A stretch of 64,000 bases of DNA from Candidatus Woesearchaeota archaeon. GTDB taxonomy: Archaea > Nanobdellota > Nanobdellia > Woesearchaeales > GW2011-AR9. This document shows, one piece after another, positions 10,711-20,670 of the stretch (within the stretch, counting starts at the first letter, position 1; each line of letters starts with the position of its first letter). Both the position numbers and the translations under genes were made by a program. The stretch spans positions 380,359 to 444,358 of the forward strand of contig JABHDY010000003.1 in assembly GCA_018676855.1 (NCBI GenBank), written 5' to 3'. The notes under the pieces were generated by a model. It was not told where the DNA came from. It saw only the letters and a program-made list of their open reading frames with translations, and searched no databases.

Positions 10711-11970
10711 TTATTTAAATACATTATGGAAAAGTGTCTTATGCGTCAGAACATCACCAACAAGATATAATGATCCGGCTATAACGATCATATCATCTTT
10801 CTTTACAAGAGAAATGGCTTTCTGAATTGCGTCTTGAACCTTAGGAAATTTTAGTACTTTATTTCCATATGGAATACAAAACTGTTCAATATCATCAACA
10901 GACGCAGGTTTGTGATTGCTTTCCGTTAGAATAATCGTATCTGCTAATGGTGCAAGAATGGAAACCATTTTTTCAATTTCTTTATCTTTTGAAAAGCCAA
11001 GTATCATGATCTTTTTCTGTGGTAATTTATGGAGAAACTGTGATAACTTTTCACAACATGAAACATTATGGGCACCATCAACAAGAACTAATGGGTTTGA
11101 TTGAATTATGTCTAAACGACCAGGCCACTGTGCTTCTTGTAATCCTTCTTTGAGCGCTTCATTAGAAACACGCAGCCCAACACTATCAAGAATTGAACAC
11201 GTTTCAATCGCAGTACACGCATTATTAATTTGGTGTTCTCCTAACAAATTTATTGTATAATTCTCATTCTTATATGAAAATGATTGTGATTCTAATGGAT
11301 CATTTGGAGAAGTAACATGCGGAATTGTAACAAGAGATAATGGAGAATTCTTTTCTGTACAAACACTTTCAATCACATCAATAACATTTGAATCATTCTT
11401 TCCAAGAACAACAGGAACGTTGCTTTTGATAATACCAGCTTTCTCTCCGGCAATCTTTTCGTTTGTTTCTCCCAAAATTCGTGTATGGTCCTTACTGATA
11501 CTTGTTATAACAGAAACTAAGGGGGTGATAACATTTGTAGCGTCTAACCTACCGCCAAGACCAACTTCAATACTAGCAATATCAACATTATTTTGAACAA
11601 AATGTTCAAACGCGACTGCTGTTGTAAATTCAAAGAATGTAGTTTCTGCATCGCCAAGTGTGTTTTTAATCTTAGCAACCAAAGTAGCCAACTCTTCATC
11701 AGTAATGTGTTTTCCATTAATTTGAATACGTTCATTGAAACTAACCAAATGTGGGCTTGTATATAACCCCACTTTGTACCCTGCTTTTTGAAAAATTGTT
11801 GCTAAAAATGAGCACACACTTCCTTTTCCGTTCGTTCCTGCAACATGAATTGATTTGAATTTGGTGTATGGTTTATCAATTTTATTCATAAGATCTTGGA
11901 CTCTTTCTAAACCTAGCTTACTACCAAATGAGTGTAGGCTATACAGGTATTCTAATGGATATAGTATCAT
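10711..11970 (-). CDS. folC: Folylpolyglutamate synthase / dihydrofolate synthase
   Basis: HVAGTNGKGSVCSFLATI, TSPHLVSFNERI, GLGGRLDATNVI, LVDGAHN. Confidence 0.95.
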   Translation of the reverse strand: MILYPLEYLYSLHSFGSKLGLERVQDLMNKIDKPYTKFKSIHVAGTNGKGSVCSFLATIFQKAGYKVGLYTSPHLVSFNERIQINGKHITDEELATLVAKIKNTLGDAETTFFEFTTAVAFEHFVQNNVDIASIEVGLGGRLDATNVITPLVSVITSISKDHTRILGETNEKIAGEKAGIIKSNVPVVLGKNDSNVIDVIESVCTEKNSPLSLVTIPHVTSPNDPLESQSFSYKNENYTINLLGEHQINNACTAIETCSILDSVGLRVSNEALKEGLQEAQWPGRLDIIQSNPLVLVDGAHNVSCCEKLSQFLHKLPQKKIMILGFSKDKEIEKMVSILAPLADTIILTESNHKPASVDDIEQFCIPYGNKVLKFPKVQDAIQKAISLVKKDDMIVIAGSLYLVGDVLTHKTLFHNVFK

Positions 11971-12010
11971 TAACAGTTCAGAACAGAAGTACTTTAAAAA
12001 TGTTCAGAAC

Positions 12011-12727
12011 TTATCTTCCTGACTCATAAAATATTTCTGGATTTTCTACTCTTAGTTTAGCAATTGGTACTGTTCCATCATATTTGAATTGTAAATGAGG
12101 GAATTCTGTATACACAGCATTTTCTAGATCTACAAGAGCACCACCATCTCTAGGAAAACCAACAAGGGTTGGAAGAATTCCTACCAAACCCATCCCAACA
12201 TCGAATTCTTCAAGCATTTCAAACACTGGCTTAAATTCATCGGCCTGATCAGCAAAGTTATCACACGATAAATAAATTGCTCGAAATGGGAGCATTCTTG
12301 TTACCCGAATGTTTCGATCAAAAATAATAACAGATTTCTTTCCGAAACGGCTCGCAATTTGACTTTCTACCCCTATGCCATCCGAAGGAAGTAGTCGATG
12401 ACCTGTAAAGTATTCGCCAGCAATAACACGTGCAGCATCAAATGAATATACTTCTGGAGGAGGAGAAGATAAATCTAAATCTGGAGAATAATCTTTTGAT
12501 GAACCTGGATCGTATGCAGCAATTCCAACAGACCCTAACATTTTCATAAGAATTTGTTGTCTTTCTTTCAGCCATGGTTTTTGATCTTGAGGTACAGATG
12601 TTAATGATATTGGACAATATGCCGTTCCGACCTCTTCTCTAACATGAGATAAACAATCAAGAGCAAGAACACGTGTCATATGTTCAATCCTTTGTTCAGG
12701 ATCAAGTAAAACTGTTAAATTCCTCAT
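12011..12727 (-). CDS. Soluble hypothetical protein, nucleoside 2-deoxyribosyltransferase-like fold suspected
   Basis: GSVGIAAYDPGSSKDYSPD / GIGVESQIASRFGKKSVII resembles NDT-type layout; start re-assigned to MRNLTVLLDP; next to the ThyX-like gene. Confidence 0.3.
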   Translation of the reverse strand: MRNLTVLLDPEQRIEHMTRVLALDCLSHVREEVGTAYCPISLTSVPQDQKPWLKERQQILMKMLGSVGIAAYDPGSSKDYSPDLDLSSPPPEVYSFDAARVIAGEYFTGHRLLPSDGIGVESQIASRFGKKSVIIFDRNIRVTRMLPFRAIYLSCDNFADQADEFKPVFEMLEEFDVGMGLVGILPTLVGFPRDGGALVDLENAVYTEFPHLQFKYDGTVPIAKLRVENPEIFYESGR

Positions 12728-12837
12728 TCCCATTATATAAAATCCAATATTAATAACTATTATTGTTATTAAAACTCCATAATCCAAGGAAAATTCTTGA
12801 GTACCACAATATATTTAAACCACTTTTATTCCTAGAT

Positions 12838-14556
12838 ATGTGGGTGGTTATAATCAAAGAAGCAGAATATCTTTCAAAAACGGGAACGTGTGCACAAACA
12901 CTTGAACAACGAGAATATACGGATGATGAAAGGGTTGTCCTTCTTCATTTCTTTACTAATATTGACAAGAACATTTATGCAGCAACAGATGCAATGCCAA
13001 ACTGTCTTTGGGCACTATTGGAGGGAGGGTATAGCAGGTCACAATTATCTATGAGAATGAGATTTCTTCAAATATTTGAAGAGATGGAACAAGAGTGTGA
13101 AAAAGGAATCTTATCAAAAGAAGATTTAGTAACAATTAAAGATATGGCTGAACAAATTCGTCAAAAGTCTGGTATTAATCTTTCGTTCTTTTTAGAAAAA
13201 GCTGAAAAGTTTATGCGTAAATGGGCAGTACAGTACGGCCATGATTCGCTTAAAGATTCTGACATTCTACGATTTGCAATTGAAAACGTTTCTCAAGCAA
13301 TCATCCCATTTATTGAAGAAGCAAGACTTGGGGCATACCAAGAGAAATCTACCAGATATGTAGAATTTTCGCGCGAACATTTAATCGTTCCTCCTGATCT
13401 CAAAAAATTTGAAAAGGAAATTAAAAAATGGAACGATTTTTTAATGACACAGTATGAAGAGTCAATGCCAATCGTGAATGCATTTATTCAAAAACGGTTA
13501 GATCCAAAATCTTTCAAATCTGAAGCGGCACTCAAAAGAACAGTTGACGCAAAAACGTTTGACGTTGTGAGATATTTCCTTCCTGCAACAATGTTAACCT
13601 CTCTGGGAGTTGTCTGGCCAACACGTGAAGCTGAGAGGCACATATCACGGTTAATGAGTTTTCCTCAAGAAGAAGTACAATCTGTTGGCAGATTATTATT
13701 AGAAGAAGGAATGAAAGTATCACCAGGATTGTTACGCCATGTTGCAATTAATGAGTATCACGTTTTGCAACAAGACGCCATTACAAAAATTCAAAAGAAA
13801 CTCAAACTAAAAAAAACGGAATGTAGTGCAGGAAGAAACAACGATGCAGTAAAACTTGTTTCCATATCATCACATATGGACGCACGAATTGCAGCATCAA
13901 TATTATTCAGGAACGATTCAGGAACAAATGAGTATAAAGAATATGTAAAATGTTGTATTGATGATCCTACGCTTGTTACAAAAACGTTTGACGCATTCAT
14001 ACAAAATCGTGGGAAGTTTGATTCATTTCCAATGGCATCAGAAACTGGCAATATGTTATTTGAAATTTGCGTAGATTTTGGTGCGTACAGGGATATTAAA
14101 AGACATCGACGAAATTTGTTTCTTCATGCACCCTTTACCGCATTACAGGGATATGAATTTCCTGAGTATGTTAACGAAGAGCCAGAGTTAATTGATGTGA
14201 AAAATAAAATGGCATTGTGTAATGAAAAAACTATTGCGTTACATACAAAAATTGTAAAGAAAAAGAAACATTGTAGCATGTACATTATTATGTTTGCACA
14301 TAAGCAACGAATGTTATGGCAAATGGATCCACGGCAGTTTGCGTACGTTGTTGAGTTAAGAACAACGCCAGCGGGACATCATTCTTATAGAACAATTTGT
14401 CAGCAAATGTTTAGGGTGGCAGAACCGCACATGCCAGAATTTTGTAAACATATTCGTGTTGATATGTCATCTGGAGAAGAGGGTAGAAAAAAACAAGAAG
14501 AAAAAACGGTTGAAAAGATTAAAGCTCTTGGTGGTAATGTTGAGAGAGTGTCATAA
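12838..14556 (+). CDS. Two-module ThyX-like (FAD-dependent thymidylate synthase family) protein
   Basis: N-module EARLGAYQEKSTRYVEF, C-module KRHRRNLFLHAPFTALQGYEFPEY; start at MWVVIIKEAEY preceded by tatatttaaa. Confidence 0.75.
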   Translation: MWVVIIKEAEYLSKTGTCAQTLEQREYTDDERVVLLHFFTNIDKNIYAATDAMPNCLWALLEGGYSRSQLSMRMRFLQIFEEMEQECEKGILSKEDLVTIKDMAEQIRQKSGINLSFFLEKAEKFMRKWAVQYGHDSLKDSDILRFAIENVSQAIIPFIEEARLGAYQEKSTRYVEFSREHLIVPPDLKKFEKEIKKWNDFLMTQYEESMPIVNAFIQKRLDPKSFKSEAALKRTVDAKTFDVVRYFLPATMLTSLGVVWPTREAERHISRLMSFPQEEVQSVGRLLLEEGMKVSPGLLRHVAINEYHVLQQDAITKIQKKLKLKKTECSAGRNNDAVKLVSISSHMDARIAASILFRNDSGTNEYKEYVKCCIDDPTLVTKTFDAFIQNRGKFDSFPMASETGNMLFEICVDFGAYRDIKRHRRNLFLHAPFTALQGYEFPEYVNEEPELIDVKNKMALCNEKTIALHTKIVKKKKHCSMYIIMFAHKQRMLWQMDPRQFAYVVELRTTPAGHHSYRTICQQMFRVAEPHMPEFCKHIRVDMSSGEEGRKKQEEKTVEKIKALGGNVERVS

Positions 14557-14558
14557 AA

Positions 14559-15023
14559 ATGATTACTATTGTTGCTGCCATCTCTAAGAACAACGTTATT
14601 GGAAATAATGGGATGCTTCCATGGGACATCCCTGAAGAGTTTAATTTGTTTCTATCAATCATTGATGGTGGAACTATTATTGTTGGAAGAAAAACGTGGA
14701 ATTCGATTAAGAGCCCAGATTTTACACGAAAGAAGTATATCGTTGTTAGTAAAAGTTTGGATAAGATAGAAAATGTATCAATATGTAAGACTTTTAATGA
14801 AGCAATTACTCTAGCTCAATCGTTTAACAGAGACATTCATGTTTGTGGAGGAGTAGATATATACAAAGAAGCGTTCAAAGTTGCCGATACATTAATTATT
14901 TCTTATATAAAAAAGTCGTATGATGGAGACACATACTTTCCTAAATTTAATAAGGATGATTGGAAAATTGAAAAAACAAAAGAATATGATGAGTTTAACT
15001 TTGTAATATATAAAAAGAAATAA
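14559..15023 (+). CDS. folA: Dihydrofolate reductase
   Basis: AISKNNVIGNNGMLPWDIPEE, VGRKTWNSI, VCGGVDIYKEA. Confidence 0.92.
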   Translation: MITIVAAISKNNVIGNNGMLPWDIPEEFNLFLSIIDGGTIIVGRKTWNSIKSPDFTRKKYIVVSKSLDKIENVSICKTFNEAITLAQSFNRDIHVCGGVDIYKEAFKVADTLIISYIKKSYDGDTYFPKFNKDDWKIEKTKEYDEFNFVIYKKK

Positions 15024-15039
15024 AAGGAAATAAACAAAA

Positions 15040-16386
15040 ATGACATTACACCATACAGATCCTGAAGTTCACACTATTATCGCACAAGAACAGCAACGGC
15101 AACAATTAAAATTATCATTAATTCCTTCAGAAAACTTTTTCTCAGCATCTGTACGTGAAGCTGTTGGTTCAGTCTTCATGCACAAGTATGCTGAAGGTAA
15201 TATTAAAAAACGGTATTATGAAGGAAATGTTTTTGTTGATAAATTAGAATCTTTAACGATCAGGAGAGCAAAGAAAGCGTTCAAACTTCCAGATGAGTGG
15301 AGTGTTAATGTTCAAGCACTTGCGGGAAGTAATGCGAACCTTGCTGTTTATTTGGCACTGTTAGACATTGGCGATACGATGATGGGCATGTTTCTTCCTG
15401 ACGGCGGACATTTATCCCACGGATGGAGTTATGAACCAAAAACTGTGCAGGATCCTCACAGTTACATTTATTTTGGTGGAAGTAGAAAAGTTAACATCAC
15501 ATCACGGATTTTTAAAACCATACAGTATAAAACATCTCCATTAACACAACAGTTTGATTATGATGAAGTTGAACAAATTGCCATGGAACATAAACCAAAA
15601 CTTATCATTACGGGTGGAACGGCATACCCTAGAGAAATTGATTATCATCGTATGAAATCCATTGCACAGAAAGTAGGCGCTTATTACATGGCAGATATTG
15701 CACATGAAGCTGGCCTTATTGCTGCAGGTGCAATGAAATCTCCTATAGGTATTGCGGACGTTGTTACCATGACAACTCATAAAACTCTTCGTTCTGGTAG
15801 AGGAGCGTTAATCTTTGCACATAACGATATTATAAAAAAAATTAATAGGGCAGTTCTTCCAGGGTTACAGGGTGGCCCTTTTAATCACAGTATTGCTGGT
15901 ATCTGTGTAGGTCTTGGCGAAGTATTAAAACCGGAATTTAAAGAGTATGCATTTCAAACTGTACGAAATGCACAATTTCTTGTAGAAGAATTGAAACGTT
16001 ACAATTTTACTATTGTTTCTGGAGGAACGGACAAACATTTAATATTGCTTAATTTAACAAACAAACCAATTTTGGGTAAAAAATTTGCACGGGCACTTGA
16101 TTATGCAGGTATCGTTGCAAACATGAACACTATGCCACAAGAAATTAGGTCACCGGCAGACCCATCTGCGCTTCGTATTGGAACACCATGGATTACCACA
16201 CGCGGAATGAAAGAACAAGAAATGGTACAGATTGCATCATGGATAAATCGTGTGATGGAAATATGTTCACCATGGAAAGAGTATGAATTTGATGAGTTTG
16301 AAAAAAGTGTTAAAGAAAGTGTTGAAATTCAAACGATTTCTGATGAAGTGAAAGAACTGTGTTTAAAGTTTCCGTTAAAGATATGA
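15040..16386 (+). CDS. glyA: Serine hydroxymethyltransferase
   Basis: SLIPSENFFSASVREA, PDGGHLSHG, TMTTHKTLRSGRGALIF. Confidence 0.95.
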   Translation: MTLHHTDPEVHTIIAQEQQRQQLKLSLIPSENFFSASVREAVGSVFMHKYAEGNIKKRYYEGNVFVDKLESLTIRRAKKAFKLPDEWSVNVQALAGSNANLAVYLALLDIGDTMMGMFLPDGGHLSHGWSYEPKTVQDPHSYIYFGGSRKVNITSRIFKTIQYKTSPLTQQFDYDEVEQIAMEHKPKLIITGGTAYPREIDYHRMKSIAQKVGAYYMADIAHEAGLIAAGAMKSPIGIADVVTMTTHKTLRSGRGALIFAHNDIIKKINRAVLPGLQGGPFNHSIAGICVGLGEVLKPEFKEYAFQTVRNAQFLVEELKRYNFTIVSGGTDKHLILLNLTNKPILGKKFARALDYAGIVANMNTMPQEIRSPADPSALRIGTPWITTRGMKEQEMVQIASWINRVMEICSPWKEYEFDEFEKSVKESVEIQTISDEVKELCLKFPLKI

Positions 16387-16389
16387 ATT

Positions 16390-17310
16390 TTATTCTTTCT
16401 CAGCCAAATACTTCTCTGCTTCCATACCTGCCATACAGCCAGAACCTGCTGCAGTAATTGCTTGTTTGAACCGCGTATCTTGAACATCGCCAGCCGCAAA
16501 GATGCCAGAAACAGACGTTTTCATTAATGTATCGGCTTTAACATATCCTAACTTATCCAAATCAACTTTTCCTGTTAGAAATTTGGTATTAGGAATATGA
16601 CCAATCGCTAAAAAGACACCGTCACATTTGAATTCTGTAATATCATTCGTCTTAACATTCTTCAGTTTAACTCCTGTAACAACTTTACCATCGCCAAGAA
16701 TTTCTTCAACAACCGAATCCCATATAACTTCAGTATTCTCATTTTTTTGAAATTTATCTTGCATAATTTTTGATGCCCTAAATTCATCACGCCTATGAAT
16801 CACAGTAACTTTAGTTGCAAATTTTGTTAAGAACAATGATTCTTCCATAGCAGAATCGCCACCGCCAACAACAATGATTTCTTTACCTTTGTAAAATGCA
16901 CCGTCGCACGTTGCACATGTACTCACTCCACGACCTTTATACTTTTCTTCTGATGGAATGCCTAACCATCGGGCAGATGCACCAGTTGCAATTATAATTG
17001 TTTTCGTTTGAATTTTATCTCCTCCCATTAAAGAGATTTCGAAACCGCCATCAATTGGATTAAAGTCTTCTGCAATGTCGGTTTTAAACTTTGCACCAAA
17101 CTTTTCAGCTTGTTTCTTTGAATTGGCAACAAGATCCTGACCATTAATACCATCAGGAAATCCTGGAAAGTTTTCGACTTCTGTAGTTAACATTAATTGA
17201 CCACCATCTTCCTGACCAGAAATAAGAAGTGGAGATAAATTTGCACGGGCTATATAAATTGCTGCTGTTAAACCAGCTATTCCAGTTCCTAAAATAATAA
17301 CATTTTCCAT
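16390..17310 (-). CDS. trxB: Thioredoxin reductase
   Basis: GTGIAGLTAAIY FAD motif, CATCDGAFY redox motif, GGGDSAMEE. Confidence 0.95.
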   Translation of the reverse strand: MENVIILGTGIAGLTAAIYIARANLSPLLISGQEDGGQLMLTTEVENFPGFPDGINGQDLVANSKKQAEKFGAKFKTDIAEDFNPIDGGFEISLMGGDKIQTKTIIIATGASARWLGIPSEEKYKGRGVSTCATCDGAFYKGKEIIVVGGGDSAMEESLFLTKFATKVTVIHRRDEFRASKIMQDKFQKNENTEVIWDSVVEEILGDGKVVTGVKLKNVKTNDITEFKCDGVFLAIGHIPNTKFLTGKVDLDKLGYVKADTLMKTSVSGIFAAGDVQDTRFKQAITAAGSGCMAGMEAEKYLAEKE

Positions 17311-17348
17311 TGTAGTATAATCCTCTCATAACCCCTTAATGTATTTTT

Positions 17349-18773
17349 CTATGCTTCAAAAAATGCTTTGTACAATAGGTATGCGGAGTAGACATCAGCT
17401 TTTGACGTGACTTCACACGGCGAATGCATTGCAAGTACGCAAGGACCAGCATCTACACAGTTCATACCGTACCGTGATAAGAACATTGCAATTGTTCCGC
17501 CACCGCCCAAATCAATCTTACCATTTTCGCCAGTTTGCCACACAATTTTGTTCTTAATAAAAATAGAACGTATATAAGACATGTATTCAGCACCAGAATC
17601 GTGCGTGGAGTACTTTCCGCCACCACCGCCATACTTTTCTATAGATACGCCGTATCCTAAATATGATGCATTTCTTGGATCATGAACATCTTTATAATTA
17701 GGATTCATTCCCGATGTTACGTCAGCAGAAATTGCGTTTGACATTTCTAACAATCTTGAACATGGAACTTTTGAATTTACAAGTTCTACATAATCGTGTG
17801 CAAAATTTTTAAGGATAAAACTTGCTGCACCTGTATCACCCATTGAACCTATTTCTTCTTTATCAACGAAGAAACCAACAGCAGTATGTTTTGGAGTTTT
17901 AATTTTCAGTAATGCCATTAACGACGTGTATACACACACTTTATCGTCCTGGCCATATGCAGCAATCATTGACGCGTCAAAACCAATATCCATAGGATTG
18001 CTTGCAGGTACAAGTTCTAGTTCTGCACAGGTAAAATCTTCTTCAACAATACCATATTCTGTGTTAAGATGTTTTAAAATAGCAAATTTTACTTGTTCTT
18101 TAATTTCTTTATCGTCAATGGGAATGTTTCCTACAAGAATGTTAAGTTCTTCGCCCTCAACAATCTTAGGCGCCTTTCGTTCCATTTGATTTTTTGCTAA
18201 ATGTGGAAGTAAATCAGGGATGATAAACTTAGGTTCATTATCATTTTCGCCAATATGAATGTTAACTTTTTTTCCCGTTTTTGTAAAAACAACACCGTGC
18301 AGAGCAAGAGGTGTATTTACCCATTGATATTTTTTTACCCCACCATAATAATGCGTTTTCATTAAACCAAGACCACCATCTTCATATACTGGATGTGGTT
18401 TAAAATCTAACCGGGGTGAATCAACATGACTTCCTATCAATTGCCAATGACCAGAATCTGTACCTACAACTGCTGCTAAAACGGTTTTATCTTTAACATT
18501 TTTATAGAGTTTATCACCAGCTTTTGTTTTTGTAATGGTATTAATATCTTTAAATCCGTTCTTTTTCAAAATGGTAATAACATTTTCGATGCAGAGGCGT
18601 TCAGTTTTACTTTCGGCTAAGAATTTCTTATATCCATCAGTGAACGTAAAAATATCTTTTTTTTCTTTATCACTAAACCTAAGCCATGAACTTTTTGGTT
18701 CAAGAACAAGTTTATCATGTAATAATTTATTTTTCGATTTTGCTGCTTTCCCCGTATCTGCCATAATAATCAC
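17349..18773 (-). CDS. M18-family aminopeptidase
   Basis: IGSHVDSPRLDFKPHPVYEDGG, DKEEIGSMGDTGA, HSPCEVTSKADVY. Confidence 0.9.
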   Translation of the reverse strand: MIIMADTGKAAKSKNKLLHDKLVLEPKSSWLRFSDKEKKDIFTFTDGYKKFLAESKTERLCIENVITILKKNGFKDINTITKTKAGDKLYKNVKDKTVLAAVVGTDSGHWQLIGSHVDSPRLDFKPHPVYEDGGLGLMKTHYYGGVKKYQWVNTPLALHGVVFTKTGKKVNIHIGENDNEPKFIIPDLLPHLAKNQMERKAPKIVEGEELNILVGNIPIDDKEIKEQVKFAILKHLNTEYGIVEEDFTCAELELVPASNPMDIGFDASMIAAYGQDDKVCVYTSLMALLKIKTPKHTAVGFFVDKEEIGSMGDTGAASFILKNFAHDYVELVNSKVPCSRLLEMSNAISADVTSGMNPNYKDVHDPRNASYLGYGVSIEKYGGGGGKYSTHDSGAEYMSYIRSIFIKNKIVWQTGENGKIDLGGGGTIAMFLSRYGMNCVDAGPCVLAMHSPCEVTSKADVYSAYLLYKAFFEA

Positions 18774-18806
18774 CTTTTTTTAGTTTGTTATATTCCGCTT
18801 AATTAT

Positions 18807-19493
18807 TCAATTATATCGTTCAAACTTAATATTCTTTTGGTCAACCCCTTTCTGAAGAAGGAGTTCTTTTACATCTTCTACAAGAGAGTTTAATCCACAA
18901 ATATAAAAAGTTTTGTTTTTCACGTCATCGGGAAGATGAGTTTGAACCCTTCCCGTTTTTCCTGTCCACTCTTCCCTCGTTAATGTTGGAATATACGTAA
19001 AATGAGGGTTATCTTGTTCGATTTTCAGAAACAAATCGTGTAATAAAAGATCTTTTTGAGTTTTTACACTGATAATAAGCGTAAATTGTGAATTTGGATA
19101 CTGTGAAAGGTGTGTAACAACAATACTATGAAGGGGCGCTATTCCACAACCACAACCAATCAACCAATGGTTTGAAGAACTTTCATCCAATAATAAATGG
19201 CCAAACGGTCCTTTAAGTTCAAACGTATCTTTCTCTTTTGTTGTTCTAAACGTTTCAGACGCAAAACCACCGTCTATAAGTTTAATAACAAATTCCAGTT
19301 TATTTTTTTGTACAGGTGAGTTTAATATTGAATATGCGCGAGATTTACTTTCACCATCCTTGACTATTGTAAACGTAACAAACTGGCCCGCATTAAATGT
19401 AAATGTGTCTGGAGCGTCTAATGATAACAGAATAGTATCTTCTGTAAGGTTCTTTTTTGAAAGTACAGTACTCGTAAATGTTTCTATTGCCAT
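18807..19493 (-). CDS. FAD/NAD(P)-binding oxidoreductase (ferredoxin-NADP reductase family)
   Basis: SRAYSILNSP, ELKGPFGHLLLDE, GCGCGIAPLHSIV. Confidence 0.85.
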   Translation of the reverse strand: MAIETFTSTVLSKKNLTEDTILLSLDAPDTFTFNAGQFVTFTIVKDGESKSRAYSILNSPVQKNKLEFVIKLIDGGFASETFRTTKEKDTFELKGPFGHLLLDESSSNHWLIGCGCGIAPLHSIVVTHLSQYPNSQFTLIISVKTQKDLLLHDLFLKIEQDNPHFTYIPTLTREEWTGKTGRVQTHLPDDVKNKTFYICGLNSLVEDVKELLLQKGVDQKNIKFERYN

Positions 19494-19543
19494 AAAAATA
19501 ACCTATAATGAGTATTTAAATAACTTTCTGTGAAGTGCTATTT

Positions 19544-19909
19544 TTACTTACTTTTACGGAACTTCCCAACAAGTCGTGTTAACCTGTTACCTGAGCGATT
19601 AAATTGTTTACAAAACACTTCAACACGTTTTTCGCCGCGCGGTTGTGCATTTTCTCCAATTGAATAATATATTTTTTCAACAATTGTTCCCCACGAAAAG
19701 TTTCCTTCTTCTTGTTCAATAGTATGAACAACTATCTCTTTAAGTTGAACGCCCTTTCTAAGATGATAATAAATGCTTCTTTGTGTTACTGTAGGAAAAA
19801 TTTCGTTGTATATCTTTGCAATTTGATACCCATATCCTTTCTTTAAATAGAATAAGATTTCTATAATGTTCTGCCGTATTGGACTGTGTGTTGGTCTACC
19901 ACGTTTCAT
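19544..19909 (-). CDS. Winged-helix DNA-binding protein
   Basis: HSPIRQNIIEILFYLKKGYGYQIAKIYNEIFPTVTQRSIYYHLRKG, PadR/archaeal wHTH-like. Confidence 0.6.
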   Translation of the reverse strand: MKRGRPTHSPIRQNIIEILFYLKKGYGYQIAKIYNEIFPTVTQRSIYYHLRKGVQLKEIVVHTIEQEEGNFSWGTIVEKIYYSIGENAQPRGEKRVEVFCKQFNRSGNRLTRLVGKFRKSK

Positions 19910-20011
19910 ACGATGTTAGAAGAATAACTCACTTATATTTCTTTTTGTTCTTTATTCATTCTTCACTTACCTCTAAAAAAGTTTATTAAGTACAACTTGT
20001 TCTTTTCGTGT

Positions 20012-20326
20012 ATGCCAAAACCACGAATTGATAAGAAGAAACAGAAAGAAATTGCGAAGGAACGTATTTCTGTACTATTTAAACAAGCAGCGGAACGTTT
20101 TCCTACAAATAAATCTCTTGCAAATAGGTATGTTACCCTTGCACGTAAGATTGCAATGAAAGTTAAAGTACGTATTCCACAACAATATAAACGGCAATTC
20201 TGTAAACATTGTTACAAATATTTACAGCCTGGAGTTAACGCACGTGTACGAACAAGGGACGGCAAAGTCATCATTTCTTGTTTTGAATGTAAAAAGTTTA
20301 TGAGGATCCTTGTAAAGAAGAAATAG
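20012..20326 (+). CDS. rnp4: Ribonuclease P protein component 4 (Rpp21/Rpr2)
   Basis: basic protein with FCKHCYKYLQPGVNARVRTRDGKVIISCFECKKF zinc ribbon; start at MPKPRID. Confidence 0.9.
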   Translation: MPKPRIDKKKQKEIAKERISVLFKQAAERFPTNKSLANRYVTLARKIAMKVKVRIPQQYKRQFCKHCYKYLQPGVNARVRTRDGKVIISCFECKKFMRILVKKK

Positions 20327-20387
20327 AAAGATATTTAAAAAAGGAAATTACAAAAGAAAAATAGGTAGATGTTCTGAGAGTATTAAA

Positions 20388-20609
20388 ATGAATAAAGAGT
20401 CAAAAATCACATTATTAGATTTAGAACGTCGCTTGCAAGATTTTGCTGGTTTCTTAGAAGATCTCAGAATAGATGATGGTCGACAGGAAGAAGGTTGGAG
20501 AGATAAACAAATAACTGATGCGTTTGATGCTGCCTACATTCATGTAGCAGAAGCGTTTTATCGAAGATTTCCAGAATATAGAACAGAGCATAGAAAAAAG
20601 AATTATTAG
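20388..20609 (+). CDS. Small hypothetical protein
   Basis: 73-aa ORF, helical, no recognised motif. Confidence 0.4.
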   Translation: MNKESKITLLDLERRLQDFAGFLEDLRIDDGRQEEGWRDKQITDAFDAAYIHVAEAFYRRFPEYRTEHRKKNY

Positions 20610-20670
20610 TTACAAATTTCTTGTGTCAACCTAAGTAAAGTATTTAAAAGTAGTAACAAAAATAGGAAGT

